A stretch of DNA of 64,000 nucleotides from Pelagihabitans sp963710535. GTDB taxonomy: Bacteria; Bacteroidota; Bacteroidia; Flavobacteriales; Flavobacteriaceae. The stretch spans positions 577,225-641,224 of the forward strand of contig CAVQAW010000008.1 in assembly GCA_963710535.1 (NCBI GenBank). Direction: 5' to 3'. The position numbers and the translations under genes were made by a program. Under the pieces are notes generated by a model, which was given only the letters and a program-made list of their open reading frames with translations, did no database searches and had not been told where the DNA came from. Positions 1-9,447 of the stretch are shown here, one piece after another; the first letter of the stretch is position 1, and each line of letters opens with the position of its first letter.

Positions 1-17
1 TGGGAATATTAAAAAAT

Positions 18-1874
18 GTGAATACATTGGTCTTGATTTTAATATTGATGCCATTGTTTGCCCAAAAAAAACCGATTATCGATCGAATCGAGCCAGGATC
101 TTGGTGGACAAAAATGCAGCACCCTAAATTGCAACTGTTGGTTCATGGTAACCAAATTCAAGACCTTTTGCCCGTAATTGAATACCAAGGGGTTAACCTG
201 GAAAGCGTCATCACCGTCGAAAATCCAAATTACCTATTTTTGGATTTGAGCTTAGCCCCTGATGTCTGTCCAGGCATTTTTAACATCGGTTTCCAACGGC
301 ATGGAGAAACCGTTTTTACCTATCGCTACGAACTGAAGACTCGGGAACCTGAATCCCGCATGCGGGAGGGATTTTCCAATAAAGACATCATGTATCTGAT
401 CACGCCCGATCGATTTGCAAATGGGTCGAGCGACAACGATAAGGTTGATGGCATGAGGGAAAAACCCAACCGCGAGGCTAAAGGGGGCCGGCATGGAGGG
501 GATATCCAAGGTATCATAGATCATTTGGATTATCTTCACGACTTGGGCGTTACGGCCCTCTGGATCAACCCCGTTCTGGAGAACGATATGCCTGCCTACT
601 CATACCATGGCTATGCGACCACCGATTATTACACGGTAGACCCCCGTTTTGGCACGAATGCAGATTACCTAAGGCTTGCCGCTGAAGCTAAAAAAAGGGG
701 CATTAAAATCATAAAGGATTTGATCGTCAACCATTGCGGTCTATACCATTGGTGGACAGGTGACGAACCAACCGCCGATTGGTACAATTATCAAGGTGAT
801 GGAGAGAAACCGCTGACTTCCCATAAAAGGGTAAGCCTTTCCGATCCCTACGCCACAAAATCCGACATCGAAATGCTATCGGACGGGTGGTTCGTGCCCA
901 CTATGCCCGACCTCAACCAAAAAAACCCTTTATTGGCGAACTATTTGATCCAAAATTCGATTTGGTGGATCGAGTATGCCGATTTAGGCGGGATAAGACA
1001 GGATACCTACACCTATCCAGATCCCGGATTCATGACCCAATGGTCGAAGCGTATCATGGAGGAGTATCCCCAATTCAATATTGTGGGAGAAGAATGGTCG
1101 GTAAACCCGGCCATCGTTTCAAGATGGCAGGCAGGAAAACAGAACAGCAACGGTTATGTTTCCCATCTGCCCTCTTTGTTCGATTTTCCGTTGCAATTTG
1201 CAATCACCGAATCGCTCAATAAAAAAATAGAACGGCATACAGAATCATTCGACCCGCTCTATGAAATGTTGGCAAATGATTTTCTCTACCCAGACCCTTT
1301 TAATCTGGTGGTGTTTTTAGACAATCACGACATGCCCCGATTTATCGATCAGGTACATGGAAATATCGAAAGTTTTAAAATGGGCCTAATTTATTTGTTC
1401 ACCACCAGGGGCATTCCACAGCTTTTCTATGGCACCGAAGTAATGTTGGGGAACAAAAAAAACAGCAGCGATCATGGCCTGATACGTGCCGATATGCCGG
1501 GGGGATGGAAAAACGATAAGGTCAATGCCTTTACTGGCGAAGGCCTTACCGCGGATCAAAAAGACATCAAGGATATGGTTGGGAAGCTCGCCCGGTTCAG
1601 AAAAAAAACGCCCGCGCTTCAAAACGGAAGTTTAAAACATTATGCTCCGCTCAAAGAGGTATACGCCATGTTCCGATTCGATGAAGCAACCATGGTGATG
1701 TCAATTTTCAATAAAAATGGCAATGCCACTGAAGTCGATTTAACCCGTTTTGCCGACTACCTTAAAGATGCAAAAACGGCAACAGATGTGGTGACCGGGG
1801 AATCCTTCGATCTGTCAAAAGGCCTCTTGGTGATACCTGGGTTATCCGCCATGATGCTGACTGTTGATCCCTAG
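18..1874 (+). CDS. GH13 alpha-amylase family glycosidase (possibly 5'-partial)
   Basis: An exported alpha-glucan hydrolase of the cyclomaltodextrinase/neopullulanase type, expected to cut maltodextrins. A hydrophobic signal segment (about residues 3-15) is followed by an N-terminal beta-sandwich (about 20-105), the TIM barrel (about 120-520) and a C-terminal beta domain. The GH13 regions are complete: DLIVNH with D234, GGIRQDTY with nucleophile D329, VGEEWS with acid/base E358, and FLDNHD with D438. The frame is open to the left edge and its first start is GTG at 18, so the real start may lie outside the window; a lysine codon just upstream would suit a signal-peptide n-region. It is probably the last gene of a starch-utilisation operon, but no Sus genes are visible here. 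The family is certain; the linkage preference is not. Confidence 0.9.
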   Translation: MNTLVLILILMPLFAQKKPIIDRIEPGSWWTKMQHPKLQLLVHGNQIQDLLPVIEYQGVNLESVITVENPNYLFLDLSLAPDVCPGIFNIGFQRHGETVFTYRYELKTREPESRMREGFSNKDIMYLITPDRFANGSSDNDKVDGMREKPNREAKGGRHGGDIQGIIDHLDYLHDLGVTALWINPVLENDMPAYSYHGYATTDYYTVDPRFGTNADYLRLAAEAKKRGIKIIKDLIVNHCGLYHWWTGDEPTADWYNYQGDGEKPLTSHKRVSLSDPYATKSDIEMLSDGWFVPTMPDLNQKNPLLANYLIQNSIWWIEYADLGGIRQDTYTYPDPGFMTQWSKRIMEEYPQFNIVGEEWSVNPAIVSRWQAGKQNSNGYVSHLPSLFDFPLQFAITESLNKKIERHTESFDPLYEMLANDFLYPDPFNLVVFLDNHDMPRFIDQVHGNIESFKMGLIYLFTTRGIPQLFYGTEVMLGNKKNSSDHGLIRADMPGGWKNDKVNAFTGEGLTADQKDIKDMVGKLARFRKKTPALQNGSLKHYAPLKEVYAMFRFDEATMVMSIFNKNGNATEVDLTRFADYLKDAKTATDVVTGESFDLSKGLLVIPGLSAMMLTVDP

Positions 1875-1926
1875 TGTTTTTTTTGGTGGATGATGCATGA
1901 ACGAGATAACAATTGAATGTAAGTCA

Positions 1927-2967
1927 ATGAGAGCAGCCGTATTTGAAGCTTTTAAAGGTGCCATTACCGTGAAGAACGTGAAAGATCCCGATCCGCACGC
2001 TATGGGTGTCGTTGTAAAGGTCGAGGCCACAGGGCTATGTCGCAGCGATTGGCATGGCTGGATGGGTCATGACCCAGATATAGCCTTGCCCCATGTGCCG
2101 GGACACGAATTGGCAGGCACTATTGCCGCAGTGGGAAATCGGGTTCGGAATTTCAGGGTCGGCGATCGCGTGACGGTACCATTTGTCTGTGGCTGTGGAA
2201 GCTGCCCCCAATGCGCTTCGGGAAACCATCAGGTTTGTGACCACCAATCCCAACCGGGATTTACCCATTGGGGTTCCTTTGCGGAATATGTGGCTCTCGA
2301 TAATGCCGATACCAATTTGGTGAAACTTCCAGAAACGATCAACAGTGTGACAGCGGCATCGCTGGGATGTCGCTTCATCACGGCTTACAGGGCCATCGTT
2401 GCCCAGGGCCGGGTGTTTGAAGGTCAGTATGTGGCCATTCATGGTTGCGGTGGCGTGGGCTTGTCGGCGATCATGATCGCCAAGGCGATGGGCGCCAAAG
2501 TAATAGCCGTCGACATTAAACAAGAAACGTTGGCACAGGCCATAGCATTAGGGGCTTTCGCCACGGTCAATGCTTCAGCTGATATCGACGTGATCGGCCA
2601 GGTCAGGGAAATGACCCAAGGCGGTGCCCACGTTTCCCTCGATGCCCTGGGCAGCGCCACGACCTGCTACAATTCAATAGGCAACCTTCGAAAAAGGGGC
2701 AAACATATCCAAGTTGGCTTGATGACGGGCGATCATCGGCACCCAAAGGTACCGATGGACCGAATATTGGCGGACGAGCTTGAAATCCTTGGAAGTCATG
2801 GTATGCAAGCTTACAAATATCCCGAAATCTTCGACATGATCGAAGAAGGTAAATTACAACCTGAGAAATTGATCGGGGGTACCCTCTCCCTGGAAGAATC
2901 GACCCTAGCTTTGCCCAAAATGGGTCGTTTTGAACACCAAGGAATATGGGTGATCGACAGTTTCTAA
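1927..2967 (+). CDS. Zinc-dependent alcohol dehydrogenase (MDR family)
   Basis: A cytosolic NAD(P)-dependent medium-chain dehydrogenase of about 346 residues. The catalytic-zinc region GLCRSDWHG and the GHE motif are present near the N-terminus, followed by the four-cysteine structural-zinc loop (CGCGSCPQC, with a further Cys seven residues on). The Rossmann nucleotide site is GCGGVGLSAI. An acidic Asp at the end of the second strand (AVDIK) suggests NAD rather than NADP. An ATG at 1897 is in frame, but the usual family start (MRAAVFEA) is the ATG at 1927, which I prefer. It lies about 50 bases after the amylase and may share its transcript. A strong hairpin terminator follows. The substrate cannot be read from the sequence. 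Confidence 0.9.
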   Translation: MRAAVFEAFKGAITVKNVKDPDPHAMGVVVKVEATGLCRSDWHGWMGHDPDIALPHVPGHELAGTIAAVGNRVRNFRVGDRVTVPFVCGCGSCPQCASGNHQVCDHQSQPGFTHWGSFAEYVALDNADTNLVKLPETINSVTAASLGCRFITAYRAIVAQGRVFEGQYVAIHGCGGVGLSAIMIAKAMGAKVIAVDIKQETLAQAIALGAFATVNASADIDVIGQVREMTQGGAHVSLDALGSATTCYNSIGNLRKRGKHIQVGLMTGDHRHPKVPMDRILADELEILGSHGMQAYKYPEIFDMIEEGKLQPEKLIGGTLSLEESTLALPKMGRFEHQGIWVIDSF

Positions 2968-3009
2968 ATAGATGTATCGGGTTCGATAATATAGCATGCC
3001 AAGTCCAAT

Positions 3010-3043
3010 AAAAAAGGCTTACCGGTTGCGGTAAGCCTTTTTT
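3010..3043. terminator. Bidirectional Rho-independent terminator
   Basis: A perfect 14-bp inverted repeat (arms 3010-3023 and 3030-3043) with a 6-base loop. The arms start and end in six A/T, so each strand has its own U-tract. It lies between the convergent alcohol dehydrogenase and the ThuA-cytochrome gene and can stop both. Confidence 0.9.
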
Positions 3044-3061
3044 AACAAATGCCCATTGGCA

Positions 3062-6000
3062 TTATTTTCCGCTGAACTTTACGTTCATTACCGCCATTTG
3101 CCCCGGCGCTTCGCCTTCTTTAGGGGTATAGACAAAATAGATTTCCTTGGCCTTGATGTCCCTGGGCTTTTCCATATTGATCATCACCATGCCACCGGGC
3201 TGTCCGGCTACGGGTGTTGGCATGCTGCCTCTCCCCAACAATTCGCCATCAGGCGCATTGAGCCGCATTTCAAAATCAACGCCTGATTTTGGCGCCGCTT
3301 GCCAACCTGCGGTAATCATTGCCGAGTTTACCCCTTTTAAATCGATATCGTCCATAGCGAACCATCCTGGCCCATCGGGCAACAACAATAGGTTCATGCC
3401 GTTAAAGGCAATCGGAGAAAACCCTTGCGCTTTGGTAGCTGTACTGAAAGGTACGGTACTGCCCCTCAAGGAAACCGTCCTGGCCCCGGTCAACGGGCGT
3501 ACCCCATTGTTGCCCTGATCGGTGTAGCTCGCGCTGATCACCATGACATTATCGGTAGGCGAAGGCTTGGGCACCAAGCTACCGGCCAAAGGCAGTGATT
3601 TCTGCTTCACTCCCGTATCGGCCAACGAGCGAATGTACAGGGCGATCTGTCTGGCTTCCTCGGTGGTCACATTCGGATGGGCGGGCATCACTACTTCGCC
3701 CCATACCCCTGATCCCCCGGCGATGATTTTCTTTTGAAGGTACCCCAAGGCCCTCCTGTCATCTTTATATTTTTTGGCCACATCGGTATAATTGGGACCA
3801 ATGGAGGCCTCCGCTTCCTTATGACAGGTCTTGCAATCGAGTCCGAGCGTTAGTGCCTTCCCTGTCACTGCCGCAGAAACTTGTTGGTGGCCCAATGACA
3901 TGTTCACCTCATCCATGCCTTCCAAATAATCCACGGAGACAAACACGTTGGCTGGATCTATGGTCTCGTTGCCATCTGGGTCGGTAACCGTAACTTTATA
4001 GTTCACCGGTTCGCCGGCAATAAAAAAGGAAGAATTTCCCCCTTGTAGGTCAATCACGATTTCAGGCCTGCTGTTCCCGGCCACGATCGTGGTGGCTGTA
4101 CTTTTCGCCATGGCGCCTTTGTCGTCTTTTGCTTCCACCGACAGGTTGTACTCCCCTGCCTTATCAAAGGTAAAGGTGATTTCTGGAGCCGTGGTCTCTT
4201 TGGTTTCCCCATTGCCAAGATCCCAGATATAGCTTACTGGATCATTTTCGAGGTCAACCGCTTCCACCTTGGCCGTTACCGTCAATGGGAATTTACCGGA
4301 GGATTTGTCCACGATCATATTATCGATTACTGGTGGTCTGTTGCCCCCGTTGTATTCGATATAGCTTAAGCCGGAATCGTCATTTTTGGAGAACCAACCG
4401 CTGCCATATTCCAACAGATATACCCTTCCATCGGGGCCCATTTCCATATCGATCAAATTGTTCAATTTGATATCCGATGCGAAGGGTTCCATTTTATTGA
4501 AGGTGCCATCCTCAAACAAGGTCACGGCCATCATCCAACCCCGCATCCACTCATAGATGATCACTTTGCCATCGTAATAAGAGGGCAATCCGCCCCCGTT
4601 GGGGTACATATCGGAATAATAGGTTGGTCCGGCCATCGCGTTCCTGCCGCCCGCTCCTACTTGGGGAAAATCAGGGGTATCGGCATAGGGATAGTAAATA
4701 TATGCCGGTTGTGCCGGCGGCAACTCCCTTAAGCCTGTATTGTTCCTTGAATCGTTGATCGGTTTTTCGGGATCAAATGCGGGTCCGCTTTCGCCGGTTT
4801 CATAGTTATAGGCATGATATGGCTTATTGTTCCCTATGAACAGTGGCCATCCAAAATTGCCTGCGGTGCGGGCCTGGTTCATTTCGTCATAACCCCTCGG
4901 GCCTCGGGTTTCAAGCGAGTCTTCACGGGCATCAGGACCTACTTCGCCCCAATACAGATACCCTTTTTTGGGATCTACCGAAATACGGTAGGGGTTGCGA
5001 TGGCCCATGGTATAAATTTCAGGACGGGTTTTCTCCATCCCCACTGGGAAAAGGTTGCCCTCTGGAATATCATAGCTGCCGTCCTCGTTTACTTTGATCC
5101 TCATGATCTTACCGCGAAGATCATTGGTATTGCCCGAGGAACGCCGGGCATCGAACTGTTCATGGTCAGGAGTGTCGTTCAAGGGCGCATAGCCGCTACT
5201 GACATATTTTGCATCTTTTTCATTGAACGGGGTTGAATTGTCCCCGGCAGAAAGGTATAGCAGGTTTCCAGGGCCAAAAGCGATCGATCCACCGGTATGG
5301 CAACATATTTCCCTTTGGCTTGCCACATCGAGGATGACTTGTTCCGAGGCCAGGTCAAAAACACCATCGACATATTTGAAACGTGACAATCGATTCACCC
5401 ACGCATCGCCGGTAGGGGCATAATAAACATAGATCCAATGGTTGGTCGCGTATTCGGGATCTTTTTGAAGCCCCATGACCCCTTCCTCGGCATTCACGCC
5501 CGGGGTGTTCAAGGTTTTGGAATATACATCCAAAAGAGCCACTTGGGTGAGTTCTTTGGTATCTGCCTTGTACAACATGATCTCTCCCCTTCGTTGCGCA
5601 ATCAGCACATCGTTGTTCGGCAGGACCGTCATCTCGGTAGGCTCGAAAAATTCGCCTCCGACCAAAGCCACTTTTGAGAAACGGTTCGCATCGGGAGGGA
5701 TCTGGGTGACGGCCTTGCCATAGTCCAAATTCTCGTTTTTACCAATCGCATATTGAATGCCGCCCAAAAGATGTTTCAGGAACAATTCTTCCTTATAGCT
5801 CTCATCGGTATGTCCGGCACCGGTATAGAAAGCCCTGCCTCCGTCGAAGTCGTGGTACCACGCTATCGGATGAAAATCCCCGTTGGTGCCCCCCTGGTAG
5901 GTAGATTCGTCGAGGGTCATCAAGACATTGACTTCGGGATTGATGTTTTTATAGTTGTAGAGTTCATCGGTACGGTGCCAAACGGTATCGGTAAAAAATT

Positions 6001-6466
6001 CCGTGGCGATAAAGTTTTTATCCTTGATGATAAAATCGGCTTCAGGGGTACCGGAAGGATGGCTTTGAAACTGGGCCCCGACCAATTTGTTGTACCATCC
6101 CCAATCATATTCGGTATCCGCCGCGGCATGAATGCCCACAAAACCACCGCCAGCTTGGATATAACGTTCGAAAGCGGCTTCCTCCTTGGCATCCAAAATA
6201 TTGCCGGTCGTACTCAAAAATATGATGGCAGAATACTGTTTTAAGTTGTCTTCATTGAACAATTCGGGATTTTTGGTCGTATCGACCACAAAACCATTTT
6301 CGTTCCCCATTTTCTCGATGGCGGCCATTCCAGCAGGAATGGAAGCATGTTTAAAGCCCATGGTATTTGAAAATACCAGTACTTTGGGCTTTCCTTCCCT
6401 TTTATTGCTGCAGGAAACGATCAAGAGCCCAAGGATCAGGGCCAATACATAAAAAATATTTTTCAT
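3062..6466 (-). CDS. ThuA / PQQ-type sugar dehydrogenase / PKD / cytochrome c lipoprotein
   Basis: A 1134-residue exported lipoprotein (lipobox LIVSCSN) built from several domains. A ThuA-like domain (about 28-245, with GGGFVGIHAA and TGAGHTDES) is followed by a soluble glucose/sorbosone dehydrogenase-like beta-propeller (about 260-700), a PKD domain (about 709-795), a second Ig-like segment (to about 860), a c-type cytochrome (CKTCH at about 878, distal Met in VMPAHP at about 925) and a C-terminal beta-sandwich resembling a carbohydrate-binding module (about 970-1134). The likely role is periplasmic oxidation of sugars or sugar alcohols with electrons passed to the attached haem. It is a single gene read toward the terminator at 3010. 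The architecture is known from Bacteroidetes; the substrate is unknown. A related fusion with a different electron carrier lies at 31633-34722. Confidence 0.88.
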   Translation of the reverse strand: MKNIFYVLALILGLLIVSCSNKREGKPKVLVFSNTMGFKHASIPAGMAAIEKMGNENGFVVDTTKNPELFNEDNLKQYSAIIFLSTTGNILDAKEEAAFERYIQAGGGFVGIHAAADTEYDWGWYNKLVGAQFQSHPSGTPEADFIIKDKNFIATEFFTDTVWHRTDELYNYKNINPEVNVLMTLDESTYQGGTNGDFHPIAWYHDFDGGRAFYTGAGHTDESYKEELFLKHLLGGIQYAIGKNENLDYGKAVTQIPPDANRFSKVALVGGEFFEPTEMTVLPNNDVLIAQRRGEIMLYKADTKELTQVALLDVYSKTLNTPGVNAEEGVMGLQKDPEYATNHWIYVYYAPTGDAWVNRLSRFKYVDGVFDLASEQVILDVASQREICCHTGGSIAFGPGNLLYLSAGDNSTPFNEKDAKYVSSGYAPLNDTPDHEQFDARRSSGNTNDLRGKIMRIKVNEDGSYDIPEGNLFPVGMEKTRPEIYTMGHRNPYRISVDPKKGYLYWGEVGPDAREDSLETRGPRGYDEMNQARTAGNFGWPLFIGNNKPYHAYNYETGESGPAFDPEKPINDSRNNTGLRELPPAQPAYIYYPYADTPDFPQVGAGGRNAMAGPTYYSDMYPNGGGLPSYYDGKVIIYEWMRGWMMAVTLFEDGTFNKMEPFASDIKLNNLIDMEMGPDGRVYLLEYGSGWFSKNDDSGLSYIEYNGGNRPPVIDNMIVDKSSGKFPLTVTAKVEAVDLENDPVSYIWDLGNGETKETTAPEITFTFDKAGEYNLSVEAKDDKGAMAKSTATTIVAGNSRPEIVIDLQGGNSSFFIAGEPVNYKVTVTDPDGNETIDPANVFVSVDYLEGMDEVNMSLGHQQVSAAVTGKALTLGLDCKTCHKEAEASIGPNYTDVAKKYKDDRRALGYLQKKIIAGGSGVWGEVVMPAHPNVTTEEARQIALYIRSLADTGVKQKSLPLAGSLVPKPSPTDNVMVISASYTDQGNNGVRPLTGARTVSLRGSTVPFSTATKAQGFSPIAFNGMNLLLLPDGPGWFAMDDIDLKGVNSAMITAGWQAAPKSGVDFEMRLNAPDGELLGRGSMPTPVAGQPGGMVMINMEKPRDIKAKEIYFVYTPKEGEAPGQMAVMNVKFSGK

Positions 6467-6918
6467 AGGTGATTCAGATTAAATGATCAAAAATTAAGTT
6501 CTAAATGTAAGGATAACTCAAATTACTTTTGTACTTAAGAGGTCATTATGTACTTATTTGGTCTTAAAAGTTAGGAAATCGCTTTATTCTTAACAGTCTT
6601 CTTCAATAAACCCAAGTCAAAATGATGGTTCTTATCGAAATTCCATTTGAGACAACCCTGCACCCAAGTCGACTATCTTTTGTTTTATACCAAGGCCAAG
6701 GCAAAAGCATATGGTACATCGAAAACGATCAAAACGAAAGGTTACAAAAAAAAGGGAACGAACTTAGCCCATTATAAAGAAGGGTTGCCGATCCAAGGCT
6801 GTCAACACTAAAAAGCATTAGTAAATTAAGCCTTATCTTTGGGCAAAGTTTTTGTTTTCCCAACTAAGCAAGCGTGTCCTCGTTCTTAGTTGCCCAATTG
6901 CCGGAGCAGTTTGAAACC
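6467..6918. other. Intergenic region without a convincing gene
   Basis: About 450 bases between two divergent genes. It is AT-rich next to the ThuA gene. A 51-codon frame (6622-6777, plus strand) has no recognisable features. Promoters for both flanking genes probably lie here, but I see no clean TAnnTTTG match. Confidence 0.5.
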
Positions 6919-7686
6919 ATGTCAAAATTACCTAAAGAGTATCAGTTTCTAGATCTGTCTGACTATGGCAGGCCCCTTGGAAAAGCGATAGCCCAATCTT
7001 TAAAAAATACCGCTGCAACCCCTATCCACATCACGCTTTCCTTCGTGGTCGCGGGATTGATCGCCATCATATGTATTTTGCAGCAGTTTTACTGGGCCAC
7101 TGCGTTTTTCTTGATCCTTAAATCCATATTGGATGCAGCGGACGGGGAACTGGCCCGAATCAAAAAAACACCCTCTTATACCGGCAGGTATCTTGATTCT
7201 GTTGCCGATATCATCTTGAACCTGCTCATATTGATTGCGATATGGCATGTCACCGACGGGTCCATGGGCTATACCTTACTTGCCTTTCTCGGTATACAAT
7301 TGCAGGGTACCCTGTATAATTATTATTACCTGATCTTGCGCAAAAAATTTAATGGGGATACCACCAGCAGGATTTTTGAAAGCGGGTCGCCAAGAGCGAT
7401 GAAAGGAGAGAAACAAAGTGTTGTAAACTTCCTCTTTGCGGTGTATAATTTCTGCTATGGGACCTTTGATAAAATCATTCATTATATGGACAGCAAAGCG
7501 GTGGTAGGTAAAAAAATACCCAATTGGCTCATGACGGCGGTCTCCACTTTCGGACTGGGTTTTCAATTGTTGATCATCGGCTTGATGCTGGCCTTTGACC
7601 TAAAACAATATATCATTCCCTTCTTTATGGGGTATTCTATCTTCATTATCATTTTTATCGGTATCAGAAAACTTGTGAATCGATAA
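6919..7686 (+). CDS. CDP-alcohol phosphatidyltransferase family protein
   Basis: An integral membrane enzyme that transfers a phospho-alcohol from a CDP-linked donor, as in phospholipid or inositol-lipid synthesis. The whole family signature is present: D72, D75-G76, A79-R80, G89, D93 and D97 with the correct spacing, just after a hydrophobic helix. Further membrane segments lie at about 35-70, 95-120, 125-145 and 200-250. A GTG start at 6874 is in frame, but it would add a non-conserved N-terminus; the ATG at 6919 gives a normal 255-residue protein. The acceptor alcohol cannot be told from the sequence. The next gene downstream has its own likely promoter. Confidence 0.88.
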   Translation: MSKLPKEYQFLDLSDYGRPLGKAIAQSLKNTAATPIHITLSFVVAGLIAIICILQQFYWATAFFLILKSILDAADGELARIKKTPSYTGRYLDSVADIILNLLILIAIWHVTDGSMGYTLLAFLGIQLQGTLYNYYYLILRKKFNGDTTSRIFESGSPRAMKGEKQSVVNFLFAVYNFCYGTFDKIIHYMDSKAVVGKKIPNWLMTAVSTFGLGFQLLIIGLMLAFDLKQYIIPFFMGYSIFIIIFIGIRKLVNR

Positions 7687-7702
7687 AAATTCGTTAATTT
7701 TC
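7673..7702 (+). promoter_or_regulatory. Candidate Bacteroidetes sigma-A promoter for the amidohydrolase gene
   Basis: TTG at 7673-7675, 19 bases, then TAATTTTC at 7695-7702 (7 of 8 matches to TAnnTTTG). It overlaps the end of the phosphatidyltransferase gene and leaves a leader of about 55-60 bases before the ATG at 7765. Confidence 0.4.
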
Positions 7703-7764
7703 ATATCCCTTGACAACGCTGGCCGACCAAACGAAACGGTCGCCCCACCATAAATAAAAACGAA

Positions 7765-9138
7765 ATGAAAAAAATAGCCGTTCTGGCGATGCTATTGATG
7801 TTTTGCGCTTGTAACCAACCCAGCAAAAACATTAGTGCAACAGCCATTTTGATTGCCGATGTTTCGATCGTGGATGTGCGATCGGGCTCCATTTTGGAAA
7901 ATCGACAAGTGGTCGTCGATTCCGGTAAGATCGTTAGGATCGCAGACCGCATCGATCATACCGATTCGTATCCCCAGAAGATCGATGGCAAGGGAAAATA
8001 CCTGATGCCCGGCCTTGCCGAAATGCATGCCCATATCCCGCCGCCCACCACAGATCCCAGACGGATCGAAGAAACCCTGTTCCTTTACCTGTCCAACGGC
8101 ATTACGACCATTCGGGGCATGTTGGGCGATCCCGCACATTTAACCTTGCGCGAAAAAGCCAAGAATGGCGACATTCTAAGTCCGAGGATTTTTACCTCGA
8201 GTCCGTCTTTAAACGGAAACTCCGTGCCTTCGAAAGAAGTGGCCAAAGAAAAGGTGACGGCATATCAGAGAGACGGCTATGATTTTCTGAAAATCCATCC
8301 TGGCGTACCCTTGGAAGCCTTTGATCAGATCGTTGCCACGGCCAATGAGGTAGGTATTCCCTTCGCCGGCCATGTACCGGTAGCCGTCGGTATTCGGCAT
8401 GCCCTTGAAAGCAAATACGCCTCCATTGATCATGTAGATGGCTTTTTGGAGGGACTCGTTCCCGAATCGGCAGGGGTTGACCCTTCCGACAACGGCTTTT
8501 TCGGCTATGCCTTTACCCCTTTGGCAGATACCACCAACATAGACGGGCTGGTGCAAATGGCAAAAACGAACAAAGTATGGATCGTACCTACCCAAAGCCT
8601 CTTTGAGAGATGGTTCGCCCCGATTCCTGTAGAAACCTTACTCGCGCAGCCCGAAATGAAATACATGCCCAAGAGCATTTTGGCGAATTGGGAACGCATA
8701 AAAAGGGAGACCATGGCCGATGTAAGTTTTACTGAGGCACAGTGGCAGCAGTTCGATGCCATCCGTAAAAAACTCATCCATAAATTACAACAAAACGGGC
8801 ATGGAATGTTACTGGGTTCGGACGCGCCCCAACTTTTCAATGTCCCTGGATTTTCAATACACCATGAAATACAGGGGATGCTCAATGCGGGACTCACCCC
8901 TTTGCAGATCATTCAGTCGGGAACCATCAATCCGGCAACATATTTCAACAGCTCCGATACCTTCGGCGAAATCAAGGAAGGGATGCAGGCCGATCTTATT
9001 TTGGTCGATGCCAATCCGCTGGAAGACCTATCGGCCCTCCAAAAGATTTCCGGAGTCATGGTGAGGGGCAGATGGCTCGATAGCAAAACCATAGCCGATA
9101 AGTTGTCGGAGATCGAGGAACATGCCCATGAGGAATAA
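7765..9138 (+). CDS. Amidohydrolase family lipoprotein (imidazolonepropionase/prolidase-like)
   Basis: A 457-residue exported metal-dependent hydrolase. The N-terminus is a lipoprotein signal (FCACNQ). The amidohydrolase barrel carries the metal-binding HAH in AEMHAHIP, a possible bridging lysine in FLKIHPG, His in AGHVPV and SIDHVDG, and the final Asp in LLGSDAPQLF. The C-terminal NPATYFNSSDTFGEI segment and DLILVDANPLEDL match the small beta domain that closes this family. Proteins of this kind are often peptidases or cyclic-amide hydrolases. It is followed by a second amidohydrolase at 9448 with its own leader, so the pair may act on related substrates. The substrate is unknown. Confidence 0.85.
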   Translation: MKKIAVLAMLLMFCACNQPSKNISATAILIADVSIVDVRSGSILENRQVVVDSGKIVRIADRIDHTDSYPQKIDGKGKYLMPGLAEMHAHIPPPTTDPRRIEETLFLYLSNGITTIRGMLGDPAHLTLREKAKNGDILSPRIFTSSPSLNGNSVPSKEVAKEKVTAYQRDGYDFLKIHPGVPLEAFDQIVATANEVGIPFAGHVPVAVGIRHALESKYASIDHVDGFLEGLVPESAGVDPSDNGFFGYAFTPLADTTNIDGLVQMAKTNKVWIVPTQSLFERWFAPIPVETLLAQPEMKYMPKSILANWERIKRETMADVSFTEAQWQQFDAIRKKLIHKLQQNGHGMLLGSDAPQLFNVPGFSIHHEIQGMLNAGLTPLQIIQSGTINPATYFNSSDTFGEIKEGMQADLILVDANPLEDLSALQKISGVMVRGRWLDSKTIADKLSEIEEHAHEE

Positions 9139-9447
9139 ATATTTACCTTGCCCATACCTTGGCAAGATGGCCTTTCATTTTAAAAAATCAACGGCTCAAG
9201 CTGAACCGATCAAAATATAGGAGCCGCGCCAACCGATAATTGTATCGGCTAGAGAAGGCATTAAGGAATCTTGTAGGGACAGCGGCGATTATTGATGTTA
9301 CCGTTCCCTAAGCTGTAATAACCACCGTTCAAAGTGCGGAAATGGAAAGATTTGAAGTTTCAAAGTAACTCGCCAAATGCCAAAGTAGTCCTAAAACAAA
9401 ACCCATACGAAATGAACATATCATCAATATTTTATCGCACCAGTACT
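9139..9447 (+). other. Intergenic leader with a small hairpin, no gene seen
   Basis: About 310 bases between the two amidohydrolase genes. A short perfect hairpin (CCGATA, loop ATTG, TATCGG; about 9232-9247) has no U-tract after it. In-frame GTG and ATG codons at 9334 and 9412 extend the next ORF, but the added residues do not look like a signal peptide. Confidence 0.4.

Noticed and set aside
6622..6777. A 51-codon plus-strand frame in the 6.5-6.9 kb gap
   Set aside because: No signal, membrane or domain features and no promoter; a frame of this length can occur by chance.
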